Assembly (NCBI GenBank): GCA_015152525.1
Contig: SUTU01000001.1
Coordinates: 101,240 to 165,239, forward strand
Reading direction: 5' to 3'
Source: Cyanobacteria bacterium SIG28
GTDB lineage: Bacteria; Cyanobacteriota; Vampirovibrionia; Gastranaerophilales; Gastranaerophilaceae
Length of the DNA stretch: 64,000 nucleotides
In this document: positions 42,051-51,315 of the stretch, in pieces
Layout: the number at the start of each line of letters is the position of its first letter
Numbering within the stretch: the stretch's first letter is position 1
The notes under the pieces: generated by a model
The model's input: only the letters and a program-made list of their open reading frames with translations
Database searches by the model: none
What the model was told of the DNA's origin: nothing
Position numbers and translations under genes: made by a program

Positions 42051-42185
42051 TACAAAGCGCCTCTCATAAATATTTTATCAGAAAAAAACAAAGTTTGTTA
42101 AATATTTCTAAATATTACAAGTTTTATTAAATTTGAGTTTTACAATATCAAACGGAATATTGAAAAGCTCAAACAAACCTTCTGA

Positions 42186-44054
42186 TTACTCTACTGTTAC
42201 AGACTTTGCCAAATTTCTTGGTTGGTCAACATCTTTACCTAAAAATTCAGCAATATAATAAGCTAATAACTGTAGAGGAACAATTGCAAGAATAGGTGAA
42301 ATTAATTCGTTTGATTCAGGAATTCTTATTATCGCCTCAAACAGATCATTCAGCTTAGGATCTGAAGAATTTGTCAAAGCAATCATCCTTGCGTTTCTGG
42401 CTTTAGCCTCTTCTGAATTTGAAAGGATTTTTTCATAAACCTTACCCTGCATTAAAACTGATAATACAGGCATTGACTCATCTAACATCGCAATAGGACC
42501 GTGCTTTAACTCACCTGCAGTATAACCGGTTGCATTTATATAGCTAATTTCTTTTAATTTTAATGCACCTTCTAACGCTGTTGGGAAATTAATTCCACGT
42601 GCTATAAAAATAAAATCTTTTGAATTAGAAAATTTCTTAGCACAAGCTTGAATATCTTCCTTATGTGCAAGTACTTCTTCGATTTTTTGAGGAAGAACAA
42701 TTAATTCATGTTTTAATTCATTCAACCAATTCGCATCTGAAGATGTTAAACTATCAACACCTACACCACTTTTTGCTTCCGCCATATAAATCGCAAGTAA
42801 ATAGAACGAAATCACTTGCGCCATATAAGATTTAGTTGCTGCAACTGAAACTTCAATACCGGCATTTACTGGAATTAAGCTATCAGCTTCACGAGCCATA
42901 GTCGAATCAGGTCTGTTAGTAACAATCAAAATATGCGAACCGTTATTTTTAGCCTGTCTTACAGCTGTTATTGTATCAGCTGTTTCACCGGATTGAGAAA
43001 CTCCAATAACCAAAGTGTTTTTATCAGTTATGGTTTTTCTGTAAATATACTCACTTGAAGGTTCTACATCTACTGCAATACCACAAAAATCTTCTATTAT
43101 ATATTTTCCGATCATTGCAGCGTGTAAAGATGTTCCACAAGCTACAATTTGAATTCTGTTCAAGTTTTTTAGAGTTTCTTTATCTAAGGTAACTTCATCC
43201 AGTACAATATTTTCATCTTTTGCTCGAAGTTTTCCTGAAAGAACATTTCTTACCACATCCGGCTGTTCATGAATTTCTTTTAGCATAAAGTGTTTATAAC
43301 CCATTTTGCTAAGCGCAACCGGCTCCCAAGGCAACATTTCAATTTTTGGTTGCAGTACATTTTTAGAAGCATCGATGTAATTCATAGTGTCAGGAGTCAA
43401 TGTAACAATTTCATTATCATTAATATACATCGCTTTTTTAGTATGTTGAATAATAGCCGGCACATCAGAAGCTAAGTAATATTCACCTTCACCAATACCA
43501 ACCAATAAAGGTGCATTTCTTCTTGTTGCAACAATTGTATTTTTTACATCTTGGTGAATTACACAAAGCGCATACGCACCCTCAAGTTCTTTAGTTGCAA
43601 GCCTTACAGCTTCAGTCAAATCTTTCACTTGAGCATATTTCGAAGCAACAAGGTGAGCAACGGTTTCTGTATCCGTTTGAGAGCGGAATGTGCATCCATT
43701 TTTCTCTAATTTTTCTCTTAACTCTTTATAATTTTCAATAATACCGTTATGAACAACAGCAACTTTTCCGCAATTACAAGAATGCGGGTGTGCGTTATTT
43801 GTAGTTGGGGCACCGTGGGTAGCCCAACGGATATGACCAATACCAATTGTAGATTTTTCAATATGAGAACGTTTTTGAGCCACAACATCTTTTAAATTTT
43901 GCAACTTGCCTTCTGCTTTATATAACTCAACCAAACCTTCAACATTAACAGCTATACCGGCAGAGTCATAACCTCTATATTCGAGATTAGTAAGTCCTTC
44001 AAGTAAAATATCAACAGCTGATTGACGTCCTACATACCCAACAATTCCGCACAT
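42186..44054 (-). CDS. glmS: Glutamine--fructose-6-phosphate aminotransferase (isomerizing)
   Basis: MCGIVGYVGRQSAVDILLEGLTNLEYRGYDSAGIAV; SIS domains; C-terminus DVDQPRNLAKSVTVE. Confidence 0.98.
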   Translation of the reverse strand: MCGIVGYVGRQSAVDILLEGLTNLEYRGYDSAGIAVNVEGLVELYKAEGKLQNLKDVVAQKRSHIEKSTIGIGHIRWATHGAPTTNNAHPHSCNCGKVAVVHNGIIENYKELREKLEKNGCTFRSQTDTETVAHLVASKYAQVKDLTEAVRLATKELEGAYALCVIHQDVKNTIVATRRNAPLLVGIGEGEYYLASDVPAIIQHTKKAMYINDNEIVTLTPDTMNYIDASKNVLQPKIEMLPWEPVALSKMGYKHFMLKEIHEQPDVVRNVLSGKLRAKDENIVLDEVTLDKETLKNLNRIQIVACGTSLHAAMIGKYIIEDFCGIAVDVEPSSEYIYRKTITDKNTLVIGVSQSGETADTITAVRQAKNNGSHILIVTNRPDSTMAREADSLIPVNAGIEVSVAATKSYMAQVISFYLLAIYMAEAKSGVGVDSLTSSDANWLNELKHELIVLPQKIEEVLAHKEDIQACAKKFSNSKDFIFIARGINFPTALEGALKLKEISYINATGYTAGELKHGPIAMLDESMPVLSVLMQGKVYEKILSNSEEAKARNARMIALTNSSDPKLNDLFEAIIRIPESNELISPILAIVPLQLLAYYIAEFLGKDVDQPRNLAKSVTVE

Positions 44055-44124
44055 ATATTAACCTCTCCTTATACTCCATAAGTTTTATCAATAATTATTT
44101 TAACACAAAAATCTTTAATACTTA

Positions 44125-44421
44125 TTAAGATTTTTTAAAGATATTTCCGAGTTTTTTTATTCCAAGCACTGCTAATATAGTAAGCACAACCAGCCCAAAA
44201 CCTTTTACAAATTTTCTTTTATCCTCTGCTTTTTGATTTTTTGTATCAATATAAATATCCTTGTTTAACATCTTAAATCGATTGTTTGCATCAATGTCAT
44301 TGTACAAATGATGAGAAGGTAAAGTAGTCGGTGCAGAAACTACAACTCGCACCGGCTTGTCCACCTTCGGGTTAGAACTATAATGAGCATTTATATTAAG
44401 ATTAGAATTTATATCACTCAT
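44125..44421 (-). CDS. Small hypothetical protein with C-terminal hydrophobic segment
   Basis: 98 aa; C-terminal FVKGFGLVVLTILAVLGIKKLGNIFKKS; 2 nt downstream of the GNAT ORF. Confidence 0.5.
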   Translation of the reverse strand: MSDINSNLNINAHYSSNPKVDKPVRVVVSAPTTLPSHHLYNDIDANNRFKMLNKDIYIDTKNQKAEDKRKFVKGFGLVVLTILAVLGIKKLGNIFKKS

Positions 44422-44423
44422 CG

Positions 44424-45053
44424 TTAGAAAAGTTCTCCATATCGTAAAAGTTTATGTAAATTATTTTTTGGTAAATACATCATTCCAAGCTGTGCCGGAA
44501 TATCCGGAACATTCTTGATTAAACATTCTTCCATATATTGATTTGCTTGTGGGATTGTAAACCTAAACCCTAATTTATAGAAAAACAATGCCGGCGATGA
44601 CTCTTTCCAGACAGGTGCAGAAAATGTTACAATACGCCCTTCTATTTTCTTATCAAACATCGCTTTCTCTGCTAATGCCTTTATCGCCTCTGTTCCCAAA
44701 CCACAACGATGTTTAGGAGATTGAATATAATCAATAACATAACAATCCTTTAAATATGCTGTTTTCTTTTTCTGTGGCTGTAATTGAAAGAAATTAAAAG
44801 AAGGATTTGCCATTTGAGACTTAAAATCTTCTTCAACTATATCTAAATAGCTTTCGTCCATTTCGCCAATTATAACAATACCATCCGACCTCTTAAATTT
44901 TTTGGTCCTTAAAGTCGCTTTTTCCTTTGTCGGTATTGTTTTAAACGCCAAAATTGGCGGTGTCGCAACGCTGACATGAGAAGGATTTGCCTTCATAACA
45001 CTCATTTGCTGTTGCATACGAGTGTCAACATTTGTTGTAATGTTGTTAATCAT
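44424..45053 (-). CDS. GNAT-like N-acetyltransferase
   Basis: YVIDYIQSPKHRCGLGTEAIKALAEKAMF...SPALFFYKLGFRF. Confidence 0.65.
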   Translation of the reverse strand: MINNITTNVDTRMQQQMSVMKANPSHVSVATPPILAFKTIPTKEKATLRTKKFKRSDGIVIIGEMDESYLDIVEEDFKSQMANPSFNFFQLQPQKKKTAYLKDCYVIDYIQSPKHRCGLGTEAIKALAEKAMFDKKIEGRIVTFSAPVWKESSPALFFYKLGFRFTIPQANQYMEECLIKNVPDIPAQLGMMYLPKNNLHKLLRYGELF

Positions 45054-45082
45054 AAACCTAACCTATAAATTCTAACCTTACT

Positions 45083-45113
45083 TATATAAAGTCTTTTTGC
45101 AACAAAAAATTGC
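45083..45113 (-). promoter_or_regulatory. Promoter-like motif GCAATTTTT-N13-CTTTATATA
   Basis: Reverse strand gcaattttt tgttgcaaaaaga ctttatata, upstream of the GNAT ORF. Confidence 0.5.
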
Positions 45114-45195
45114 TATTTATTTTTTATTTGTAAACTTATGTTAAGCTTAAAAAGTTCACAAAAAACTTTGAACATTATTTTGCAAATTTTATTAT

Positions 45196-46755
45196 TTAAA
45201 CAAATCTTATTCTGCCGGTTTGATTAATTTCAATCGGTTTATTTAGATGTTTAATATACTCGCAAGTATAATAGTCTTTGCATTCGTTATGAATTTCGCA
45301 CTCTTCTTTTTCTGCCATAATATCGTAATCTGCACCCCAAGACATCATAAATGAGTCCATTGCCAATTTATAAGTTTTATCTTCTCTAGGATTATTTATA
45401 TCGATTTTATGTTCCTTACCATTCTTGTCTACAAAATTCATTGCAACAAGTTTGCCCAAGCTTGGATCAACAGTATAATTTAAACCTGAAACCGCCATCA
45501 GCCCCGGCTTATACCCTGGAGTTTTATAAGTCATATCTATAACTTTTTTACCCCATTCCACCAATTTCTTTTCCGTAACATTAGCAACAGAAACCCCGTC
45601 TCTAAAAGGTGCGATATCTCTTATATCACGAGAATCGATTACACCTTCATGGAAGAAATTTCTCGGACCTGCATTATTCCATATTGCGATATCAGTATCA
45701 AGTTCATAACGCATTGCATCACATACAAAATTTGCGTGAGGATTTTCTTCTATCAAAGTTGAAGGTGGCATAGGTGCCGACTTAATATACCCTATTTTTT
45801 CAGGTTTTCCTAAAATTTTATCAAACAAGTATTGATGGATTAAATTTTTAGAAAAATCGCTTGTTTCAGCTAGATTGTTTTGAGCTTTTGTTATTACGCC
45901 ATTTTTATCAAAAGTCAAATTCAACAACCCAAAAGCTTTTCCATCACGTCCTGCTTCTGTTATAATAACCGGTTCATTATTTTTTGAGTACAATAAATTT
46001 TCACCTTCTTTAATATCTTTTATAAGTTCATGGGTATGACCGCCTATAATAACATCAATGCCTTTTGTGTTTTGAGCAACATATTTATCCTTTTTGTTAC
46101 CTAAATGCGATAGTAAAAATATTTTATTAATTCCTTGCTCTCTCAAATCATCTACTTCATCTTGAATATCATCAACAGTATCATCTAAACTATCTACTTC
46201 ACAATCAGTATAATATTCAGGGTGAGTTGCTCTTTCAAACATATCAGTTGGTGAAGCGCCTACCAAACCGATTTTTTCACCTTTTACTTCTACAATAGTT
46301 GATTTTTTAATATAATCATCGATATCTGCTTTATCGTCATCCAAATCCAAATTTTCTAAATGATGTTTTTTTACATTAGCTGACAAAATATCACCATTAA
46401 AAGATTTTACAGTGTGTATAAAGTCTTTTTGTGTTGTATCAAACTCGTGGTTTCCTAAAGCTGAAGCATTAATTTTCGCAAGATTTAAAAAAGTTGTTGT
46501 TGAATCATGTACCGGTCTGTTTTTTTCATCACCAATATCATTATCACCGGCAGAGAGTCTTATATCCCCCTTAATCCCTGATAATATCCGCATCATATTA
46601 TTAGTCTGACCATGGATATCATTCACATATCCTACCGAAACCTCAAAACTATCTTTGCTTGGAGTTCTAACCAAATCCGAATTTACTTGTTTTTCATTTT
46701 TTTTGAATGAAAAATTAGTGGGGGTATTAAATTGTGGTTGGATTTTAAAATTCAT
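45196..46755 (-). CDS. 5'-nucleotidase/UshA-like metallophosphoesterase
   Basis: VGYVNDIHGQTNNMMRI, ALGNHEFDTTQ, LLSHLGNKKD, DVIIGGHTHELI, FVCDAMRYELDTDIAIWNNAGPR. Confidence 0.85.
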   Translation of the reverse strand: MNFKIQPQFNTPTNFSFKKNEKQVNSDLVRTPSKDSFEVSVGYVNDIHGQTNNMMRILSGIKGDIRLSAGDNDIGDEKNRPVHDSTTTFLNLAKINASALGNHEFDTTQKDFIHTVKSFNGDILSANVKKHHLENLDLDDDKADIDDYIKKSTIVEVKGEKIGLVGASPTDMFERATHPEYYTDCEVDSLDDTVDDIQDEVDDLREQGINKIFLLSHLGNKKDKYVAQNTKGIDVIIGGHTHELIKDIKEGENLLYSKNNEPVIITEAGRDGKAFGLLNLTFDKNGVITKAQNNLAETSDFSKNLIHQYLFDKILGKPEKIGYIKSAPMPPSTLIEENPHANFVCDAMRYELDTDIAIWNNAGPRNFFHEGVIDSRDIRDIAPFRDGVSVANVTEKKLVEWGKKVIDMTYKTPGYKPGLMAVSGLNYTVDPSLGKLVAMNFVDKNGKEHKIDINNPREDKTYKLAMDSFMMSWGADYDIMAEKEECEIHNECKDYYTCEYIKHLNKPIEINQTGRIRFV

Positions 46756-46799
46756 ATTTTCCTACTTTTTAAGTATAAAATCTGTAAAATTTTTTTTTG

Positions 46800-48395
46800 C
46801 TACGATTTTGATGATAAAAATTTTATTCTATTTGTATCTTCAATTACAACAGGTTTCTTTTGTTTCTTTAAATATTGGCAAACAATATAATCTTTATCAT
46901 ATTCAAACTGTTTTATATAATCTTTTTCTTCAGCCATTACCAAGAAATCCGCACCTGCAGATAAAAAAAACTCATCTGATACAACGCTATAAGTTTTTGT
47001 TTCAGAAGGGTTGTCAACATTTATACTATGTTTTTTACCATTTTTATCAATATAAGTCATATCAACAAGCTTTCCTTCATCAGGATTTACTGTATAAGTC
47101 AAACCTGAAACAGCAATTAAACCGGGTTTGTTATCTGATGTATCAAAAGTTGTTTCTATAGCATTTTTAAATGTATCTACAAGATTTTTTTCAGTTACGT
47201 TAGCTACTACCACATAATCCAAAAATGGCGACATGTCCTTGACTTCACTGGAATCTATTACACCTTTATGGAAATAATTTCTCACACCGCAATGGTGCCA
47301 TAATCCGATATCTGCACCGGTTTCTTCTCGCATCACATCACAAACAAAATTGGCATGCGGATTCTCATCAATTAAGCTTACTGGGTGAGCCGGTGCTGAT
47401 TTTATATACCCTACAGTCTCCGGTTTTCCCAAGATTTCATCGAATAAATATTGATTAACCAAATTCTTTTTAAATAAATCTGTTTCAGCAATATTATTCT
47501 GAGCTTTTGTAATCACACCATCTTTATCAAATGTTAAATTTAATTCCCCGAAATAGTTTCCGTTTTTCCCTGCTTGAGTTATGATTACAGGTTCGTTATC
47601 CTTAGAATAAAATAAATTATCACCCTCTTTTATATCTCTTATCAGTTCGTGAGTATGACCACCTATAATAACATCAATACCTTTTGTTTTTTGAGCTATA
47701 GTTTGATCTTTTTTGTATCCCAAATGTGATAATAAAAAGATTTTATTAATACCTTTTTCTTTCAAATCATTAACTTCTTCTTGAATATCCTCAATAGTTT
47801 CTTCTAAAGAATCAACTTTACAGTCTTTATGATACGAAGGATGAGTTGTTCTATCAAACATATCTTGAGGTGAAGCACCTACTAAACCGATTTTTTCACC
47901 CTTAACTTCAACTATTTTTGATTTTTCCAATTCTTTATCAACACCAGCTCTTCCATATTCTTCTAAATTATCTTCTAACTCTTCCCACGCATCGTTTTTC
48001 TTGAAGTTTGCAGAAAGATATGTTCCTTCTGTCATTGCCATATTATCTATAAAATCAGCTTGTGTTGTATCAAGCTCATGGTTACCGAAAGCAGAAGCAG
48101 TAATTCTTGCAAGATTCAAAAATTTAGCTGTCATTTTGTGAACAGCTTTATTTTTTTCATCTCCTATATCATTATCTCCGCCGGATAGTCTTAAATCACC
48201 CTTAATCCCTGATAAAATACGCATCATATTATTAGCCTGTCCGTGAGTATCATTAATATAACCTACGGAAAGTTCGAATGTATCATTTTGGGGCTGTTGT
48301 GATTTAAAAGATAATGGATTCAAAGATTGAGAAATTGGTTGTTTTCCCTTAAAATTAGGGAGATTGATATTAAAATTTGGAATATTAAAGTTCAT
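46800..48395 (-). CDS. 5'-nucleotidase/UshA-like metallophosphoesterase, tandem paralogue
   Basis: VGYINDTHGQANNMMRILSGIKGDLRLSGGDNDIGDEKN, AFGNHELDTTQ, GGHTHELI; high similarity to the adjacent ORF. Confidence 0.85.
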   Translation of the reverse strand: MNFNIPNFNINLPNFKGKQPISQSLNPLSFKSQQPQNDTFELSVGYINDTHGQANNMMRILSGIKGDLRLSGGDNDIGDEKNKAVHKMTAKFLNLARITASAFGNHELDTTQADFIDNMAMTEGTYLSANFKKNDAWEELEDNLEEYGRAGVDKELEKSKIVEVKGEKIGLVGASPQDMFDRTTHPSYHKDCKVDSLEETIEDIQEEVNDLKEKGINKIFLLSHLGYKKDQTIAQKTKGIDVIIGGHTHELIRDIKEGDNLFYSKDNEPVIITQAGKNGNYFGELNLTFDKDGVITKAQNNIAETDLFKKNLVNQYLFDEILGKPETVGYIKSAPAHPVSLIDENPHANFVCDVMREETGADIGLWHHCGVRNYFHKGVIDSSEVKDMSPFLDYVVVANVTEKNLVDTFKNAIETTFDTSDNKPGLIAVSGLTYTVNPDEGKLVDMTYIDKNGKKHSINVDNPSETKTYSVVSDEFFLSAGADFLVMAEEKDYIKQFEYDKDYIVCQYLKKQKKPVVIEDTNRIKFLSSKS

Positions 48396-48472
48396 TTCGC
48401 ACCTTTTTCTTCATTAATATCAAAACTCCTCAAAATAAAACTTGCTCTTCGAGAAGAAATATTTACAATAAT

Positions 48473-49078
48473 TTACATTGATAAACATGTTAGCGCCCTT
48501 CTTAATATTTCTTCTGCATTAGAACTGTCTTCAACAGTTGAAACCACTTTAGCCAAAGCATCTTCGATTTCTCGATCATTATAACCCAGTGATATCATAA
48601 TAGACTGAGCATCATTAATTGCTTGATTATGTGGTAAAATACAAGCTGTCGTTGGGAGTTCTGTTTTTATCAACTTATCTTTGAGTTCAAGGATGATTTT
48701 TTGAGCCAACTTTGGTCCAACACCTTTAGCACGTGTCAATTCTTTAAAGTTACCGTCAATTACTAACGAAATTAACTCACAAGCGTCAAATTCATTTAGA
48801 AGAGCAATCGCCATTTTAGCACCAACACCGGAAACCGATAAAAGGATTTGAAAAATATCACGAGTTTCTCGGTTTGAAAATCCGTAAAACGACATCGCAT
48901 CTTCTCTGTGGATAAGAGACAAATAAAATTTTATAATATCATCAGAGATATTAAATGTAGAAAAATCTCGCTCCGGAACTTCTAATAAATAGCCAATACC
49001 GGCAACTTCAATAGTAATAAAGGATCCCTTTTCGGTTTTTCTTTTATCAGACACATATCCTTTTAAGTAATCGTACAT
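48473..49078 (-). CDS. ruvA: Holliday junction branch migration protein RuvA
   Basis: MYDYLKGYVSDKRKTEKGSFITIEVAGIGYLLEVP and LSVSGVGAKMAIALL...TRAKGVGPKLAQKIILELKDKL; internal Met at 49078 has an RBS-like gagggattaagg. Confidence 0.95.
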   Translation of the reverse strand: MYDYLKGYVSDKRKTEKGSFITIEVAGIGYLLEVPERDFSTFNISDDIIKFYLSLIHREDAMSFYGFSNRETRDIFQILLSVSGVGAKMAIALLNEFDACELISLVIDGNFKELTRAKGVGPKLAQKIILELKDKLIKTELPTTACILPHNQAINDAQSIMISLGYNDREIEDALAKVVSTVEDSSNAEEILRRALTCLSM

Positions 49079-49217
49079 CCTTAATCCCTCACAATGAATT
49101 ATAACATAAATCTCCATTTTTTACTCATGCTTAAATTAATAAAATTTAACAAAATTAACCTCTTTACAAAAAAAAATGTTTTGTGTAATATATAACAGTA
49201 ACCAATTGAATAACTTT

Positions 49218-49307
49218 GGAGGAGTGCCAGAGCGGTTGATTGGAGCGGTCTTGAAAACCGTCGAACGTGCGAGCGTTCCGTGGGTTCGAATCCCACCTCC
49301 TCCTCCA
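49218..49307 (+). tRNA. tRNA-Ser(TGA) with long variable arm
   Basis: ggaggagtgccagagcggttgattggagcggtcttgaaaaccgtcgaacgtgcgagcgttccgtgggttcgaatcccacctcctcctcca; GGAGGAG/CTCCTCC acceptor, loop cTTGAaa, encoded CCA. Confidence 0.95.
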
Positions 49308-49355
49308 TTTAAAAAGCCACCTAACAAGGTGGCTTTTTTAGTGGGTTTTGGACAT
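49282..49355 (+). repeat. attL-like direct repeat (tRNA-Ser 3' end plus terminator)
   Basis: gggttcgaatcccacctcctcct shared exactly with 59063-59085, followed by near-identical atttaaaa(a)gccacctaacaaggtggcttttttagtgggttttggacat. Confidence 0.88.
49311..49339 (+). terminator. Intrinsic terminator of tRNA-Ser
   Basis: aaaaagccacc-taacaa-ggtggctttttt. Confidence 0.85.
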
Positions 49356-49393
49356 ATTGATATTTACGGAAATATACATTTAATTTCTCCTTT

Positions 49394-49412
49394 GGGGACT
49401 ACTTGGGGACTA
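49394..49412 (+). repeat. Two GGGGACTA direct repeats, 11 bp apart (candidate integrase arm sites, left end)
   Basis: ggggacta at 49394-49401 and 49405-49412; same octamer three times near the right end. Confidence 0.6.
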
Positions 49413-49553
49413 AGGGTATTTCAGATATTTATTCAAATATTAATTTTTTGTTTATTTTTTAAAATTTTACAAAGTGATACCTTATAATATAAATATAACC
49501 TAAGAGATATTAAGGGAATGTGTAGAAACGAACATAGTATGAAAGAGATCCTA

Positions 49554-50903
49554 ATGACCAACTATAACATTTTTGTCGCAATGCCTTTTGGTACCAAAAA
49601 AGCTAATAACAAAAGATACAGTATAGATTTTGATGCAATTTATAATAATGCTATTAAGCCTGCTGCTGATGAACTTGGCATTTCAATCATAAGAGCTGAT
49701 GAGGAAAATGATAGTGGAATTATTCATACGCTTATGATTGAACGTTTAGTATGTACAGATATTGTTATCGTTGATATAACAAATGACAACCCTAATGTAT
49801 ACTATGAGTTGGGCATCCGCCATTGTGCAAGACCTTGTACTACAATTTTAATATATGATAAAAGCACAAGATTACCTTTTGATATTCAACCATTAAGAGC
49901 AATTCCGTATGAGTTGGAAAAGGGGATTATTAGTGATTCATCTGCGGAGACATTAAAAAACAACTTGGTAAATAGGATCAAAAGTGTTGTTAATTCGGAA
50001 CATAAATGTGATAGTTTACCTTTTGCACTTATTGATGATTTTCCTAAAACAGAATTGGATAAAACAAAATTACAAATCTATCATGAAATTCAAAAACAGC
50101 GAGCGGATTTTCTTGACAAATTAAAAAACACAAAAACGATAGATGAACTTATTTGTATTATTTCAGAGATGGAGAGAGAAGAGTTCCCTTATCAATATTT
50201 AATTTTTGAACTTATTAAAAGTTTTCAATCATTTAAAGCTTGGGATGCTTTAATCCATTTTATAGATAATAAATTAGACTCAAATCTTAAAAATTTGCTA
50301 TATGTAAAGCAACAAAAAGCATTAGCTTATAATAAGAAAGGAAATTATTCAGATATTCAAACCTCCATAGTGCTTTTACAAGAAATTTTGAGAGAACATG
50401 GGAATTCTAGTGAAACATATGGCTTAATAGGAAGTGCTTATAAAAAATTAGCTATTTTAGACAAGACAAGTTTAGGTTTTAAAACTAACTTAGAAAGAGC
50501 CATTTTAAACTACAAAGAAGGTTTTAAATTTGATACAAGAGATTATTATACAGGTATTAACCTAGCTACTCTTTTATTAGTAAAAGATACTGAAACTTCT
50601 TTAGCTGAAATGAATGAAATTATTCCAATTCTTAAATACAATCTTGAATTCAATGATTATAGTATTTCTGCAGATTACTGGTTATTAGCAACTGCTTATG
50701 AACTATATATTCTAACTAAAAATTATAATAAGGCAACTGAAGTTTTAGGTTGGATATCAACTCTGCAACCTTTACCAGATAAATGGGCTATAGAATCAAC
50801 GTTAAGTAATTTAAATTTAATAAAACAAGTTTATGAGGATAAATCATTACCTATTGATTGGTATGATGAATATGAGTCGTTAGTTAACAAAAAGGAGATT
50901 TAA
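49554..50903 (+). CDS. TIR-like/nucleoside-processing N-terminal domain plus TRAFs-binding/TPR-like C-terminal region
   Basis: YNIFVAMPFGTKKANNKRYSIDFDAIYNNAIKPAADELGISIIRADEENDSGIIHTLMIERLVCTDIVIVDITNDNPNVYYELGIRHCARPCTTILIYD...LPFDIQPLRAIPYEL; track start is 49518. Confidence 0.75.
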   Translation: MTNYNIFVAMPFGTKKANNKRYSIDFDAIYNNAIKPAADELGISIIRADEENDSGIIHTLMIERLVCTDIVIVDITNDNPNVYYELGIRHCARPCTTILIYDKSTRLPFDIQPLRAIPYELEKGIISDSSAETLKNNLVNRIKSVVNSEHKCDSLPFALIDDFPKTELDKTKLQIYHEIQKQRADFLDKLKNTKTIDELICIISEMEREEFPYQYLIFELIKSFQSFKAWDALIHFIDNKLDSNLKNLLYVKQQKALAYNKKGNYSDIQTSIVLLQEILREHGNSSETYGLIGSAYKKLAILDKTSLGFKTNLERAILNYKEGFKFDTRDYYTGINLATLLLVKDTETSLAEMNEIIPILKYNLEFNDYSISADYWLLATAYELYILTKNYNKATEVLGWISTLQPLPDKWAIESTLSNLNLIKQVYEDKSLPIDWYDEYESLVNKKEI

Positions 50904-50905
50904 TT

Positions 50906-51307
50906 ATGGCTATTAAAAAAGTTTTTATTTCACATTGTTGGGATTATAGCGATGATTACGAAAAACTAAAAAAATGGGTTGACAATACACCACGCATTAC
51001 AATTTATGACTACAGTATTTCAGCAGAAAAGAAATTAACAGGATTAACTACTGCCCAATTAAAAGTTGCAATTACTGAACAAATTCGTCAATGTAGCGTT
51101 TTTGTTGTTCCTACAGCTATCTATTCATCATGCAGTGATTGGGTGAAATTTGAAATCGAGACTGCTGTAGCATTGAAAAAACCAATTTTGGGAGTAAACC
51201 CTTGGGCTCAACAACATTATTCTCAAGCAGTAACTTCCAATGCTAATAAAATTGTAGGTTGGAACGAAAAAAGTGTTCAATCTGCGATAAAAGAATTAGC
51301 TAAATAG
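50906..51307 (+). CDS. ThsB-like TIR domain protein (DUF1863/PF08937 type)
   Basis: KKVFISHCWDYSDDYEKLKKWVDNTP...EQIRQCSVFVVPTAIYSSCSDWVKFEIETAVALKKPILGVNPW...NANKIVGWNEKSVQSAIKEL. Confidence 0.8.
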   Translation: MAIKKVFISHCWDYSDDYEKLKKWVDNTPRITIYDYSISAEKKLTGLTTAQLKVAITEQIRQCSVFVVPTAIYSSCSDWVKFEIETAVALKKPILGVNPWAQQHYSQAVTSNANKIVGWNEKSVQSAIKELAK

Positions 51308-51315
51308 GAAACGAA

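Noticed and set aside
49099-49487. ORFs 49099..49308 (-), 49136..49327 (-) and 49176..49487 (+) over the tRNA-Ser gene
   Set aside because: They translate through the tRNA (e.g. GGGGIRTHGTLARSTVFKTAPINRSGTPP), a classic spurious-ORF artefact; the tRNA call explains the sequence.
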